Source of the DNA: Bacillota bacterium | Lineage (GTDB): Bacteria > Bacillota > Clostridia > Peptostreptococcales > Anaerovoracaceae | DNA: 32,373 nt | Reading direction: 5' to 3' | NCBI GenBank assembly: GCA_022769485.1 | Contig: JALEJU010000017.1 | Location: 1 to 32,373, forward strand | Part shown: positions 7,372-14,855 of the stretch, piece by piece | Layout of the letters: each line of letters starts with the position of its first letter | How positions within the stretch are numbered: the first letter of the stretch is position 1 | The notes under the pieces: generated by a model | Database searches by the model: none | Told to the model about the DNA's origin: nothing | What the model saw: only the letters and a program-made list of their open reading frames with translations | Made by a program: the position numbers and the translations under genes

Positions 7372-7942
7372 AGTATTGGGTATTAAAGAAGGCGCCAGCG
7401 TTGAGGAAATTAAAGCCGCATATCGGGAACAGGTAAAAAAGTACCATCCCGATAAGCATCAGGACAATCCTCTGTATGAGCTGGCAGAAGAAAAGCTTCG
7501 GGAAATCAATGAGGCGTATGACTTGCTGATGAAAAACCAGGGGGCGTCCGGCGGCAGTTCCTATAACGGCGGAACGTCTTACGGCGGAAATGCCGGAAGG
7601 AACTCCGAATTTGCGCAGATTCGCCGGGATTTGGACGCGGGTCGTCTGGATCAGGCGGAGCAGGCTTTGGAGCGAAGCCGGAACCGATGCGCAGAGTGGT
7701 TCTATTTGCGGGGCATGGTTTCTCTTCGCCGGGGCTGGTATGACGACGCGCTGACCAATGTGCAGACCGCAATCAGCATGGATCCCAATAATTACGAATA
7801 CAACAATACCATGAACATGCTTATGCGTACTACCGGAAACTACCGCAATGCGGCATACGGAAGAGGATACGACTCCCGCAGTGACGAGATGTGCCGTATG
7901 TGCCAGTGTCTGATCTGTTTGGATTGTTTGACGGATTGTTAG
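7355..7942 (+). CDS. J-domain protein with TPR-like region and C-terminal Cys cluster
   Basis: The protein has 195 residues. Residues 1-60 are a J domain with the HPD motif at 31-33 (KKYHPDKH), which in this family stimulates the ATPase of DnaK-type Hsp70. A Gly/Ser/Asn-rich linker follows (about 63-85). Residues of about 85-150 look like TPR-type helices ([48 protein letters not shown]). The last 15 residues contain six cysteines ([16 protein letters not shown]), which could bind metal or carry disulfides. It is not canonical DnaJ, lacking the zinc-finger and client-binding domains. The 17-bp overlap with the DUF5685-like gene suggests the two products work together. Confidence 0.88.
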   Translation: MQNPYEVLGIKEGASVEEIKAAYREQVKKYHPDKHQDNPLYELAEEKLREINEAYDLLMKNQGASGGSSYNGGTSYGGNAGRNSEFAQIRRDLDAGRLDQAEQALERSRNRCAEWFYLRGMVSLRRGWYDDALTNVQTAISMDPNNYEYNNTMNMLMRTTGNYRNAAYGRGYDSRSDEMCRMCQCLICLDCLTDC

Positions 7943-7964
7943 AAGAGAACAAAGAGGTATGAGT

Positions 7965-8477
7965 ATGAAGGAGAAGAGTCGTACAATCGCTTTAGGCGGC
8001 GTGCTGCTGGCGCTTTCGGCAGCTTCCCTGTTTCTGGCTTCCTTCGTTCCCGGAATCGAACTGAGCTTTTATGCGCTCAGTTCCTTTTTCACGGCGGCAA
8101 TGGTTGTGGAAGCGGGCGCGAAAGGCGGATGGATGTTTTATTTTGCTTCGGCTTTGCTGACGTTTTTTTTAATTCCAAATAAAGGGGCGGCGTTATTGTA
8201 TGCGGTTTTCTTTGGCCTTTATGCACTGGTTAAGTTTTACATAGAACAGATTGGAAAAACACCTTTGGAAATTCTTCTGAAGCTGCTTTTTTTCGGAAGC
8301 GCAGTGTTTGTTCTGCTGTACTTTTTTAAGGAACTGTTTCTGGGAGCCGTTGGGATTCCCGTGGAATATCCTCTCTGTCTTCTGCTGGCAGCTTCGGCGT
8401 TAATTTTCTTACTTTACGATTATGTGTTTACAATGGTAATCCAATTTTACAGGCACAGAATCCAGCGAAAAGCCTGA
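7965..8477 (+). CDS. Conserved small integral membrane protein, function unknown
   Basis: The product of about 170 residues has a short basic N-terminus (MKEKSRTIALGG) and five to six hydrophobic segments. These include ALSAASLFLASFVPG near the start, a central FASALLTFFLIPNKGAALLY, and a last helix before a basic end (HRIQRKA). The organisation resembles small S components of energy-coupling-factor transporters, but I see no diagnostic motif and do not assign that function. The ATG at 7965 is preferred over the one at 7959 because GAGG (7954-7957) lies 7 nt before it. It follows the J-domain gene by 22 bp and probably belongs to the same operon. Confidence 0.75.
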   Translation: MKEKSRTIALGGVLLALSAASLFLASFVPGIELSFYALSSFFTAAMVVEAGAKGGWMFYFASALLTFFLIPNKGAALLYAVFFGLYALVKFYIEQIGKTPLEILLKLLFFGSAVFVLLYFFKELFLGAVGIPVEYPLCLLLAASALIFLLYDYVFTMVIQFYRHRIQRKA

Positions 8478-8593
8478 TTTCGGTGAGCGGCGGAATCCGG
8501 ATTTTCAATATCGGTTTTTAGCATAATTTCCTGTACTCTCCCATAGTATGAGGTAGGGATGTCCCGAAAACAGAAAGATGAGAGGGTAAGAAA

Positions 8594-9154
8594 TTGAGAA
8601 ATAGACGGCGGGGAGTACGGAAACGAATTACTTTCAGCAGAAATTTGACAATCTTTTTTTTAATTGCTGCGCTGGCTGTGAGCGCCGGCTGCTTTTCTGC
8701 CAAGTATTTGGTGGGACCCTGGTTGTTTTCAAATGAGAAATCGGTTCCCGAAGCACAGCGGGAATCCGGGGGAAAAGAGCCTTCGACCGATGCCGGAAAG
8801 GATAAAAAGGAATCCGGCGGTGTGATCAGCGACGGACAGGATATCGAGGAAATTGACCCTCAAAAAGAAAAAAAAGAAGAAGAAACCAAGGAAACATCTG
8901 CCGCTGCAGGCGGCACGGCAAACCTTTATACCATACAATACGGAAGTTTTACTACGAAGGCCGCGGCGGAAGCGGAAGCAGCAAGGCTGAAAACGCTGGG
9001 AATCGAAGTAAAAACATTTGAAAAGGACGGGACGTTTAAGGTTGTGGAGAGTCCTTTTGAAAGCGAAAGCGCTGCTCGGAGCTCGCTGGAACTGCGGCGG
9101 CAGACCGCGGGGGAAGGCGCATTTATTACAACTGTGGAGGCGGATGGACAATGA
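8594..9154 (+). CDS. SPOR-domain membrane protein
   Basis: The 186-residue protein has a basic N-terminus, one membrane helix (about 17-37) and a long charged low-complexity linker rich in Lys, Glu and Asp (about 45-105). A SPOR-like domain (about 109-183) begins YTIQYGSFTTKAAAEAEAARL, with a second half KVVESPFESESAARSSLELR. SPOR domains bind denuded peptidoglycan glycan strands at division sites or in the spore wall. The topology suggests membrane anchoring with the SPOR domain outside. The start is TTG at 8594, preceded by AGAGGG with good spacing; no better ATG exists before the membrane helix. Its stop overlaps the rarA start by 4 bp (ATGA). No division gene is adjacent, so its exact role is open. 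Confidence 0.8.
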   Translation: MRNRRRGVRKRITFSRNLTIFFLIAALAVSAGCFSAKYLVGPWLFSNEKSVPEAQRESGGKEPSTDAGKDKKESGGVISDGQDIEEIDPQKEKKEEETKETSAAAGGTANLYTIQYGSFTTKAAAEAEAARLKTLGIEVKTFEKDGTFKVVESPFESESAARSSLELRRQTAGEGAFITTVEADGQ

Positions 9155-10422
9155 TTCCATTATCGACCGGGATGCGGCCGGAAACATTAGATGAATTTAC
9201 TGGACAGGAGCATTTCTTATATAAGGGATCACTGCTGTACAATGCGATCAAAAATAAAACTTTTGACTCAGCTATTTTTTTCGGGCCTTCCGGTACCGGA
9301 AAAACTACGCTGGCTCGGATCATTGCCGGGGAAATGGACGCCAATTTCTATGAATTGAATGCGTCCACGGCAGGGATAAAAGAATTAAAAGAAATTTTAG
9401 AACGGGCGAAAGTAAAATTCTTCGGGCTGCAGAAAGAGACAAGCTACCTTTATGTGGATGAGTTTCATCGCTGGAATAAATTGCAGCAGGATTCTTTATT
9501 GAAAGCGCTGGAAGAAGGAGTTATCCGTTTTATCGGGAGTACGACGGAAAATCCTTATTTTGCTGTGAATAATGCGGTGCTCAGCCGGGTAAGTTCCGTT
9601 TATGAGTTTCGCCGCCTGTCAAAAGAAAACATTTACGGGCTGCTTTGTAAAGCGTTAGAAGATACGGAAAAAGGGTTAGGAAAACGAAGACTGGTCTGGG
9701 AAGAGACGGCGTTGGAAGCATTAGCCGATCTGTCCGGCGGGGACGCGCGGGTAGCGCTGGATACGCTGGGATTCATTGCGGATAATTTGAATGAAGGGCA
9801 AATCCTGGATTTGAAGATCGTAGGGGAAGCTATGCAGCGGCAGACTGCTTTCTATGACCGGCGGGAGGACAAGTTCAATCTGCTTTCCGCGCTTCAAAAA
9901 TCCATTCGGGGGAGCGATCCGGACGCGTCGATTCATTATCTGGCGCGATTGATCGACGGAGGCGCTGATGTACAGATGATTGGGCGGCGGCTTCTGGTTA
10001 TTGCCAGCGAGGATATCGGCCTGGCTTATCCGCAGGCGATCAGCATTGTTCAGGCTTGTGTACAGGCGGCGCTTATGGTGGGGTTTCCGGAAGCCCGGAT
10101 CAATCTTTCGGAAGCGGTTTTGCTTTTATCCTCCTGCCCGAAAACCAATACGGCCATCATGGCCATTGACGGCGCTTTAAACGATTTACATAAAAAAAAC
10201 ATCGACGATGTGCCGCTGCACTTAAAAGATTCTCATTATTCCGGGGCTGCAAAGAGAGGGATCGGGTTGGATTATAAATATCCTCACGCCTACGGCGGAT
10301 ATGTAGAACAGCAGTATTTGCCGGATAACCTGTATAAAGCAGGGGTTCGCTACTATGAGCCTACTGCCAACGGAAAGGAAGCGGCTTTCAAAAATTATCT
10401 GGAAAGTTTAAAAAAGAAATGA
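9151..10422 (+). CDS. rarA: Replication-associated recombination AAA ATPase RarA
   Basis: The 423-residue protein is the RarA/MgsA/WRNIP1-type AAA+ ATPase that acts at stalled replication forks. Walker A is GPSGTGKT (45-52), Walker B is YVDEFHR (Asp103-Glu104; IDEIHR-like in most relatives), and sensor 1 is GSTTENP. The family C-terminal part is complete: SDPDASIHYLARLIDGGAD, RRLLVIASEDIGLA, and the late YKYPHAYGGYVEQQYLP. It starts inside the stop of the SPOR gene and ends inside the start of ispH, both with 4-bp ATGA overlaps. Length and motifs are normal. Confidence 0.95.
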   Translation: MIPLSTGMRPETLDEFTGQEHFLYKGSLLYNAIKNKTFDSAIFFGPSGTGKTTLARIIAGEMDANFYELNASTAGIKELKEILERAKVKFFGLQKETSYLYVDEFHRWNKLQQDSLLKALEEGVIRFIGSTTENPYFAVNNAVLSRVSSVYEFRRLSKENIYGLLCKALEDTEKGLGKRRLVWEETALEALADLSGGDARVALDTLGFIADNLNEGQILDLKIVGEAMQRQTAFYDRREDKFNLLSALQKSIRGSDPDASIHYLARLIDGGADVQMIGRRLLVIASEDIGLAYPQAISIVQACVQAALMVGFPEARINLSEAVLLLSSCPKTNTAIMAIDGALNDLHKKNIDDVPLHLKDSHYSGAAKRGIGLDYKYPHAYGGYVEQQYLPDNLYKAGVRYYEPTANGKEAAFKNYLESLKKK

Positions 10423-12449
10423 GAAAGGTCGAAATCAAAGTTGCAAAGCATTCCGGCTTCTGTTTCGGTGTGCGGGAAGCGCTGCGGAAGACGGAAGAGA
10501 CGATTGAGAAATACAAGGGCACGGGACGTTCTATCTATACCTGCGGCCCTTTGATTCACAACAGCCATGTGATTTCCGAATTGGAAGAAAAAGGCGTTTT
10601 CAGGATTGGAAGCCTGGATGAAGCGGAACCCGGCTCTGTAGTGGTGGTTCGTTCCCATGGAGAAGGCTCTTCTTTTTACCGTTTAGCGGAAAAGCGAGGG
10701 ATTCTTTTAGTTGATGCCACCTGTCCTTTTGTGCTGCGGATCCATCGGCTGGCGGAAGAAGCCAGAAAACAGGGGAGAAACGTGGTTATCGTGGGAAACC
10801 GGGAGCATCCCGAAGTACAGGGGACTGCCGGATGGACTGACCATACGGCGGAAATTGTTTCCAATGGAGAAGAAGCTGCGCTGGTAGAAGGAGAACGAGT
10901 TACGGTTGTGGCGCAGACCACGATTACGGAGAGGCTTTGGAACGAAACTACGGAGGAATTGAAAAAACGGATTCCGGATTTGATTCTTCATCCGACCATC
11001 TGCAGCGCTACACGAGACCGGCAGGACGGCTGCCGGAATGTGGCTGCTGTTTCTGATTTCATGGTAGTCATCGGAGATCGGGAGAGCTCCAATTCGCAAA
11101 AATTGTATGAGATTGCCAAAGAAAACTGCGCAAAAGCAATTTTTGTGGAAAGAAAAGAAGATTTACCATTGAAAGAAGTCGAAAGATGTAATAAAATAGG
11201 TGTTGCGGCAGGCGCGTCGACGCCTGAACGCATCATTAAGGAGGTTATTTCTACCATGAGTGAATTTGTCACCGAAAACAATCCCGTTGAAGAAGTAGTT
11301 AGTGAAGCGGCTGCTGTTGCAGAAACCGCGCATGAAGAACCCTGTCAGATGGGCGATCTGATGGATGAAATTGAAAAGTCATTGCGCTTGCCCGGAAGAG
11401 GCGAAATCGTTGAAGGCGAAATCGTTCAGGTTACAAACAAGTACATCGTTGTAAATCTGGGCTGCAAAAAAGACGGCATCATCCCCAAAGACGAACTGAC
11501 CGTAGAAGGCGAACAGGAATTGACCGACCTCTATAAAGAAGGCGATACAATCCAGGCGAAAGTTATCAAGAACGATGACGGCGACGGAAACATCCTGCTC
11601 TCCAAAAAGAAGCTCGAGGTCAATGAGCACTGGGATGAAATCAACGAAGCGCTTGAAAATAAGACGGTTGTAAATGCCAAGGTTGTGAAAGAGGTAAGAG
11701 GCGGCGTTATCGCAGTATATAAGGAAGTTGCCGGCTTTATCCCCATGTCTCAGCTGTCTGACAAGTTTGTTGAAAAGGCCGATGAATTCGTAGGCAAAGT
11801 GCTGCCGGTAAAAGTAAGCCGTGTAGACCAGAAGAGAAACAAGGCGGTATTCTCTCATAAGGCATATCTGGCTGAAGAAAAACAGAAGAGAATCCAGGAA
11901 ATCTGGGACAGCATCAATGTCGGTGATGTGGTAGAAGGTACCGTAATGAGATTTACCGACTACGGCGCATTCGTGGATATCGGCGGTCTGGACGGACTGC
12001 TCCATATCTCCGAAATCTCCTGGGGTAAACTGAAGCATCCTCAGGAAGCTCTGGAAATCGGACAGAAGATCAACGTAAAGATTCTTTCCATGAACAATGA
12101 AAAGGGCAAGATTTCCTTGGGTCTGAAGCAGAATCAGCCGGAGCCCTGGTCAGTAATCGACGAAAAGTACGCGGTAGGCCAGGTAATCGAAGGCAAAGTT
12201 GTTCAAATCAAGGAATACGGTGCGTTTGTTGAATTGGAACCCGGTTTGGACGGATTGGTTCACATTTCCGAGATTGCCTTTAAGAGAGTTACCAACATTG
12301 CAGACGAGCTGACGGTCGGTCAGGTCGTTCAGGCAAAAATTCTTGAAATCGACAAGGAAAGAAAGCGCATCAGCCTTTCCATTAAAGCGACTCTGGATGA
12401 GTCCGCTCAGGAAGAAGCTCCTGCGGAGGAGACTGCTGAAGAAGCGTAA
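10419..12449 (+). CDS. ispH-rpsA: IspH-ribosomal protein S1 fusion (HMBPP reductase / S1)
   Basis: This 676-residue fusion has two parts. Residues 1-279 are IspH, the 4Fe-4S enzyme making isopentenyl and dimethylallyl diphosphate from HMBPP in the last step of the MEP pathway. The cluster cysteines are Cys15 (SGFCFGV), Cys102 (DATCPFV) and Cys195 (TICSATRDRQ), with His47, His80 and HPEV (130-133) also present. Residues 330-655 hold four S1 RNA-binding domains (about 328-398, 414-482, 502-571 and 587-655), and an acidic tail ends the protein. The fusion is known in Clostridia. A strong internal ribosome site and an in-frame ATG at codon 280 mark the junction. Codons appear richer in C-ending forms after it, as for a highly expressed ribosomal gene. 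The ATG overlaps rarA by 4 bp, and a terminator follows. Confidence 0.96.
   Translation: MRKVEIKVAKHSGFCFGVREALRKTEETIEKYKGTGRSIYTCGPLIHNSHVISELEEKGVFRIGSLDEAEPGSVVVVRSHGEGSSFYRLAEKRGILLVDATCPFVLRIHRLAEEARKQGRNVVIVGNREHPEVQGTAGWTDHTAEIVSNGEEAALVEGERVTVVAQTTITERLWNETTEELKKRIPDLILHPTICSATRDRQDGCRNVAAVSDFMVVIGDRESSNSQKLYEIAKENCAKAIFVERKEDLPLKEVERCNKIGVAAGASTPERIIKEVISTMSEFVTENNPVEEVVSEAAAVAETAHEEPCQMGDLMDEIEKSLRLPGRGEIVEGEIVQVTNKYIVVNLGCKKDGIIPKDELTVEGEQELTDLYKEGDTIQAKVIKNDDGDGNILLSKKKLEVNEHWDEINEALENKTVVNAKVVKEVRGGVIAVYKEVAGFIPMSQLSDKFVEKADEFVGKVLPVKVSRVDQKRNKAVFSHKAYLAEEKQKRIQEIWDSINVGDVVEGTVMRFTDYGAFVDIGGLDGLLHISEISWGKLKHPQEALEIGQKINVKILSMNNEKGKISLGLKQNQPEPWSVIDEKYAVGQVIEGKVVQIKEYGAFVELEPGLDGLVHISEIAFKRVTNIADELTVGQVVQAKILEIDKERKRISLSIKATLDESAQEEAPAEETAEEA
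11238..11258 (+). promoter_or_regulatory. Internal Shine-Dalgarno and ATG at the IspH/S1 junction
   Basis: AAGGAGGT at 11238-11245 is an extended match to the anti-SD sequence. It lies 10 nt before an in-frame ATG at 11256 (codon 280). Initiation there would give a free S1 protein of 397 residues starting MSEFVTENN, exactly where IspH homology ends. The element also encodes Lys-Glu-Val of the fusion. Independent S1 synthesis is inferred. Confidence 0.7.
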
Positions 12450-12474
12450 ACATAATAATAATTTAACAAATTGC

Positions 12475-12507
12475 GGTGTATGTCTGTTATGGGCATACAC
12501 CCTTTTT
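12475..12507 (+). terminator. Intrinsic terminator after ispH-rpsA
   Basis: GGTGTATG (12475-12482) pairs perfectly with CATACACC (12494-12501) around an 11-nt loop, followed by CTTTTT. It lies 25 bp after the stop codon and separates the ispH-rpsA unit from the sigma-factor operon. Confidence 0.88.
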
Positions 12508-12595
12508 ATATGTTTATAAACCAAAGGGGGAGTGGGTATTCGTGAAATGTTCCTCAGCGGAGATGAGTTTGCGGAGGGCATCGTTTCCGGTTTAC

Positions 12596-12624
12596 TTGAT
12601 TTTAACGGGGTGATATGATATACT
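12596..12624 (+). promoter_or_regulatory. Sigma-A-type promoter of the ECF sigma operon
   Basis: TTGATT (12596-12601) and TATACT (12619-12624) are 17 bp apart, a near-consensus housekeeping promoter. The predicted start lies about 35 bp before the ATG at 12667. An element TTTTAACGGGG covers the spacer (12600-12610), with a similar copy ahead of fabH. CGTC at 12626-12629 could be an ECF -10, but I see no matching -35. The rest of 12508-12666 holds only a doubtful small frame (12532-12618). Confidence 0.65.
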
Positions 12625-12666
12625 TCGTCCAAACATTACAGCATGTGGAAACGGAGTTAAAGTAAA

Positions 12667-13176
12667 ATGACGCATCAGCTGGAGGATTTGTATAAGGAAT
12701 ATTTCCCGCGCATTTATTCTTTCCTTTACCGCATGTGCGCAGATCCCGCGGTAGCGGAGGAATTGACTCAGGAAACATTTTATCAGGCGTATCTGTCCTT
12801 TCATAAATTTAAGGGGCAAAGCGAATTTTATACATGGCTTGTAGGAATTGCGAAGCATGTGCATTTAAAGCATCTGCGAAAAACGAAAAAAGCGTTCGTG
12901 GAAGCGCCTCTTGACTTGGTTGCTGAGGTGCTTGCGTTGGACGAAGAACAGCCTGATAAAAAGCTGGAAAAAGAATTTACGGAAAAAACCGTGCAGCGGC
13001 TGATAAAAAAGCTGCCTTCAAAATATAAAGATGTCGTCATGCTGCGGGTGTATGCGGAAATGAGTTTTGCGCAGGTTGCACAAACCCTGAATATCAGCGA
13101 AAATTCGGCAAAAGTGATTTTTTGCCGAGCCAAGAAAATGCTTGCGGAGGAATTAAAAAATGAATTTGAATTGTGA
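12667..13176 (+). CDS. ECF-type RNA polymerase sigma factor
   Basis: The 169-residue protein is a two-domain ECF sigma factor. Region 2 covers about residues 5-75, with ELTQETFYQAYLSFHKFKG and FYTWLVGIAKHVHLKHLRK for core binding and -10 recognition. Region 4 (about 110-165) has LPSKYKDVVMLRVYAEMSFAQVAQTLNISENSAKVIFCRAKKML, a helix-turn-helix for -35 contact. An acidic linker joins them. The gene overlaps the downstream zf-HC2 gene by 17 bp, the usual sigma/anti-sigma pairing. The regulon is unknown; the fatty acid operon directly downstream is a candidate only by position. Confidence 0.93.
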   Translation: MTHQLEDLYKEYFPRIYSFLYRMCADPAVAEELTQETFYQAYLSFHKFKGQSEFYTWLVGIAKHVHLKHLRKTKKAFVEAPLDLVAEVLALDEEQPDKKLEKEFTEKTVQRLIKKLPSKYKDVVMLRVYAEMSFAQVAQTLNISENSAKVIFCRAKKMLAEELKNEFEL

Positions 13177-13489
13177 TATTGTAATGGATATGGTTAGCCT
13201 TTATAACGACGGCTCCGTAAGCGGGTCAAGCAGAAAAGCGATTGCGGAACACTTACAAAAGTGTCCGGAATGCCGGAAGTTTTACAAGGAGTACCGTGCG
13301 GAAATGAAACGGGGATTTTCCTCTTCCGGTGTGCTGCTTTCCGATGAGGAGCAGATATACAATGCATTTGCGGCGAAACTGAATCGGCGCCGGATGTTTT
13401 TTACAGCGGGGCTTATGCTGTATTCCGGCTTCACGATCGGAGTATTGACATGGCTTCTTTTAAAACAGGAAAAGCGGGAGGCAAAATAA
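13160..13489 (+). CDS. zf-HC2 anti-sigma factor, membrane-anchored
   Basis: The 109-residue protein has an N-terminal zinc-binding anti-sigma motif, His31-x3-Cys35-x2-Cys38 (EHLQKCPECRKF), and a single C-terminal membrane helix (about 79-101) followed by a basic tail. Such proteins hold the partner sigma factor inactive at the membrane until a signal triggers release. A ribosome site GGAGG lies inside the end of the sigma gene, and the 17-bp overlap suggests coupled, roughly equal synthesis. There is almost no extracytoplasmic part, so the signal is probably sensed in the membrane or cytoplasm. Confidence 0.9.
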   Translation: MNLNCDIVMDMVSLYNDGSVSGSSRKAIAEHLQKCPECRKFYKEYRAEMKRGFSSSGVLLSDEEQIYNAFAAKLNRRRMFFTAGLMLYSGFTIGVLTWLLLKQEKREAK

Positions 13490-13504
13490 AGGAATGGAGT
13501 TTTT

Positions 13505-13535
13505 AAAAAATCACAGCAAATGCTGTGATTTTTTT
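13505..13535 (+). terminator. Intrinsic terminator after the anti-sigma gene
   Basis: AAAAAATCACAGCA (13505-13518) and TGCTGTGATTTTTT (13521-13534) form a near-perfect stem with a minimal loop, followed by a T-run. It lies 16 bp after the stop codon and separates the sigma operon from the fatty acid operon. The A-run allows activity on the other strand too. Confidence 0.9.
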
Positions 13536-13588
13536 GTAACCTTTTTTCTTTTACGGGGACTAATTATAGAGAACATTAAAAAAGAGAA

Positions 13589-13614
13589 AGGACGGGGCGT
13601 TGTAAAAACGTCCT
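13589..13614 (+). promoter_or_regulatory. Possible leader hairpin before fabH
   Basis: AGGACG (13589-13594) pairs with CGTCCT (13609-13614). An alternative inner pairing of CGTT (13598-13601) with AACG (13607-13610) would exclude it. The element ends just before the ribosome site CGGAGA of fabH. I found no FapR- or FabT-like operator in 13536-13626; only an AT-rich -10-like stretch (TTATAG, 13564-13569) with a poor -35. Treat this as weak. Confidence 0.25.
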
Positions 13615-13626
13615 GCGGCGGAGACT

Positions 13627-14577
13627 ATGAGCTTTAAAATAAAAGGCGTGGGCATGTATGTTCCGCAGCGTATCGTCACAAACGATGAATTGTCGACATA
13701 TGTTGAAACTTCCGATGAATGGATTCGTCAAAGGGTAGGCGTGCAGGAACGCCGCGTCTGTACGGATGAGACAGCGGCGGATTTAGGATATAAAGCTGCT
13801 TTGGAAGCGCTGAAAAATGCAAACTGCAAAGCTTCGGATATCGATTTGATCATCGCGGCCACGGTCAGCGGTGAGGATGTTTCCCCGTCGATTTCCTGCA
13901 CGGTTCAGAATCGTTTGGGTGTAAGCTGCATGGCTTTTGATATTAACGCAGCCTGTTCCGCTTTTATTTTTCTTCTTGAAACCGCAGCCGGGTTTATGGG
14001 GCGCGGATTTCAGCGTATTCTTGTTATCGGAGCGGAGCGTATGAGCAGGCTTGTGGATTGGACCGACCGTTCAACCTGCGTAATTTTCGGGGACGGAGCG
14101 GGAGCTGCAGTATTGGAACGGGGAGACAATTACCTGGCTTCAACTTTTACGGTTAAGGGAGGCAGCGATGTAATTGAAATCGGTACCTTCCGGGGGAATT
14201 CCCCGTTTTTCCGAAGGGAAACCGTAACGCCGTACATTCATATGAACGGGCAGGAAACGTTCAAGTACGCAGTAAATGCTATCTGTGCGGATACGAAGAC
14301 GCTTCTGGAAAAAACCGGGAAAACTATTGAGGATATCGCATATATCGTTCCTCATCAGGCAAATTCCCGCATTATTGACTTTGCTGCACAGCGGCTGAAG
14401 GTGTCTCCCGAACGCTTTTTTCAAAATATCGGACATTACGGCAATACTTCGTCGGCCAGCATACCGATGGCACTGACAGAAATGAATGAAGCGGGTCTTA
14501 TAAAACCAGGCGATTTGCTGATTCTCAGTGCTTTCGGCGGCGGGCTCGCCAATGCCGCATGTTTGATTAAATGGTAA
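13627..14577 (+). CDS. fabH: Beta-ketoacyl-ACP synthase III (FabH)
   Basis: FabH condenses acetyl-CoA (or another primer) with malonyl-ACP to start fatty acid synthesis. The 316-residue sequence has the thiolase-fold triad Cys110 (INAACSAF), His243 (VPHQAN) and Asn273 (HYGNTSSAS), and an intact C-terminal glycine loop (SAFGGGLANAA). The N-terminal TSDEWIRQRVGVQERR is typical. Length is normal. It is the first gene of an eleven-gene operon whose order matches the well-known streptococcal fatty acid operon from fabH onward. The ATG at 13627 follows CGGAGA. Confidence 0.97.
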   Translation: MSFKIKGVGMYVPQRIVTNDELSTYVETSDEWIRQRVGVQERRVCTDETAADLGYKAALEALKNANCKASDIDLIIAATVSGEDVSPSISCTVQNRLGVSCMAFDINAACSAFIFLLETAAGFMGRGFQRILVIGAERMSRLVDWTDRSTCVIFGDGAGAAVLERGDNYLASTFTVKGGSDVIEIGTFRGNSPFFRRETVTPYIHMNGQETFKYAVNAICADTKTLLEKTGKTIEDIAYIVPHQANSRIIDFAAQRLKVSPERFFQNIGHYGNTSSASIPMALTEMNEAGLIKPGDLLILSAFGGGLANAACLIKW

Positions 14578-14620
14578 ATAAATTAAAAAATCAGATTGGA
14601 AAATCAGGAGGAAAAAAATT

Positions 14621-14845
14621 ATGGTATTCGAAAAGGTATCACAGATGATTGCAGAACGGATTGATATGGATGCAGCTGAGATCACAATGGAAACACAGTT
14701 TGATGATCTGGGGCTCGATTCTTTGGACGTTATGGAGCTTCTCATGCAAATGGAAGACGAATTCGGCCAGGAGATCAGCATCGGCGAACGCAAGATTACA
14801 GATATCGGGGGATTGGTTGCGCTGATAGAAGAAACCATCCAGTAG
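14621..14845 (+). CDS. acpP: Acyl carrier protein
   Basis: The 74-residue acidic protein has the phosphopantetheine attachment site LGLDSLDVMEL, with Ser34 as the modified residue. It carries growing acyl chains between the enzymes encoded around it. Length and acidity are typical. A strong ribosome site AGGAGG precedes the ATG, fitting the high level of ACP cells need. Confidence 0.97.
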   Translation: MVFEKVSQMIAERIDMDAAEITMETQFDDLGLDSLDVMELLMQMEDEFGQEISIGERKITDIGGLVALIEETIQ

Positions 14846-14855
14846 GGGGAATAAA

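Noticed and set aside
11379..12038. Minus-strand open frame opposite the S1 part of ispH-rpsA
   Set aside because: It is an antisense shadow of the strongly biased S1 codons, with no start signals or family motifs.
12626..12629. CGTC as an ECF-type -10 for autoregulation of the sigma operon
   Set aside because: No GAAC-like -35 lies 16-17 bp upstream, while a near-consensus sigma-A promoter overlaps the same place.
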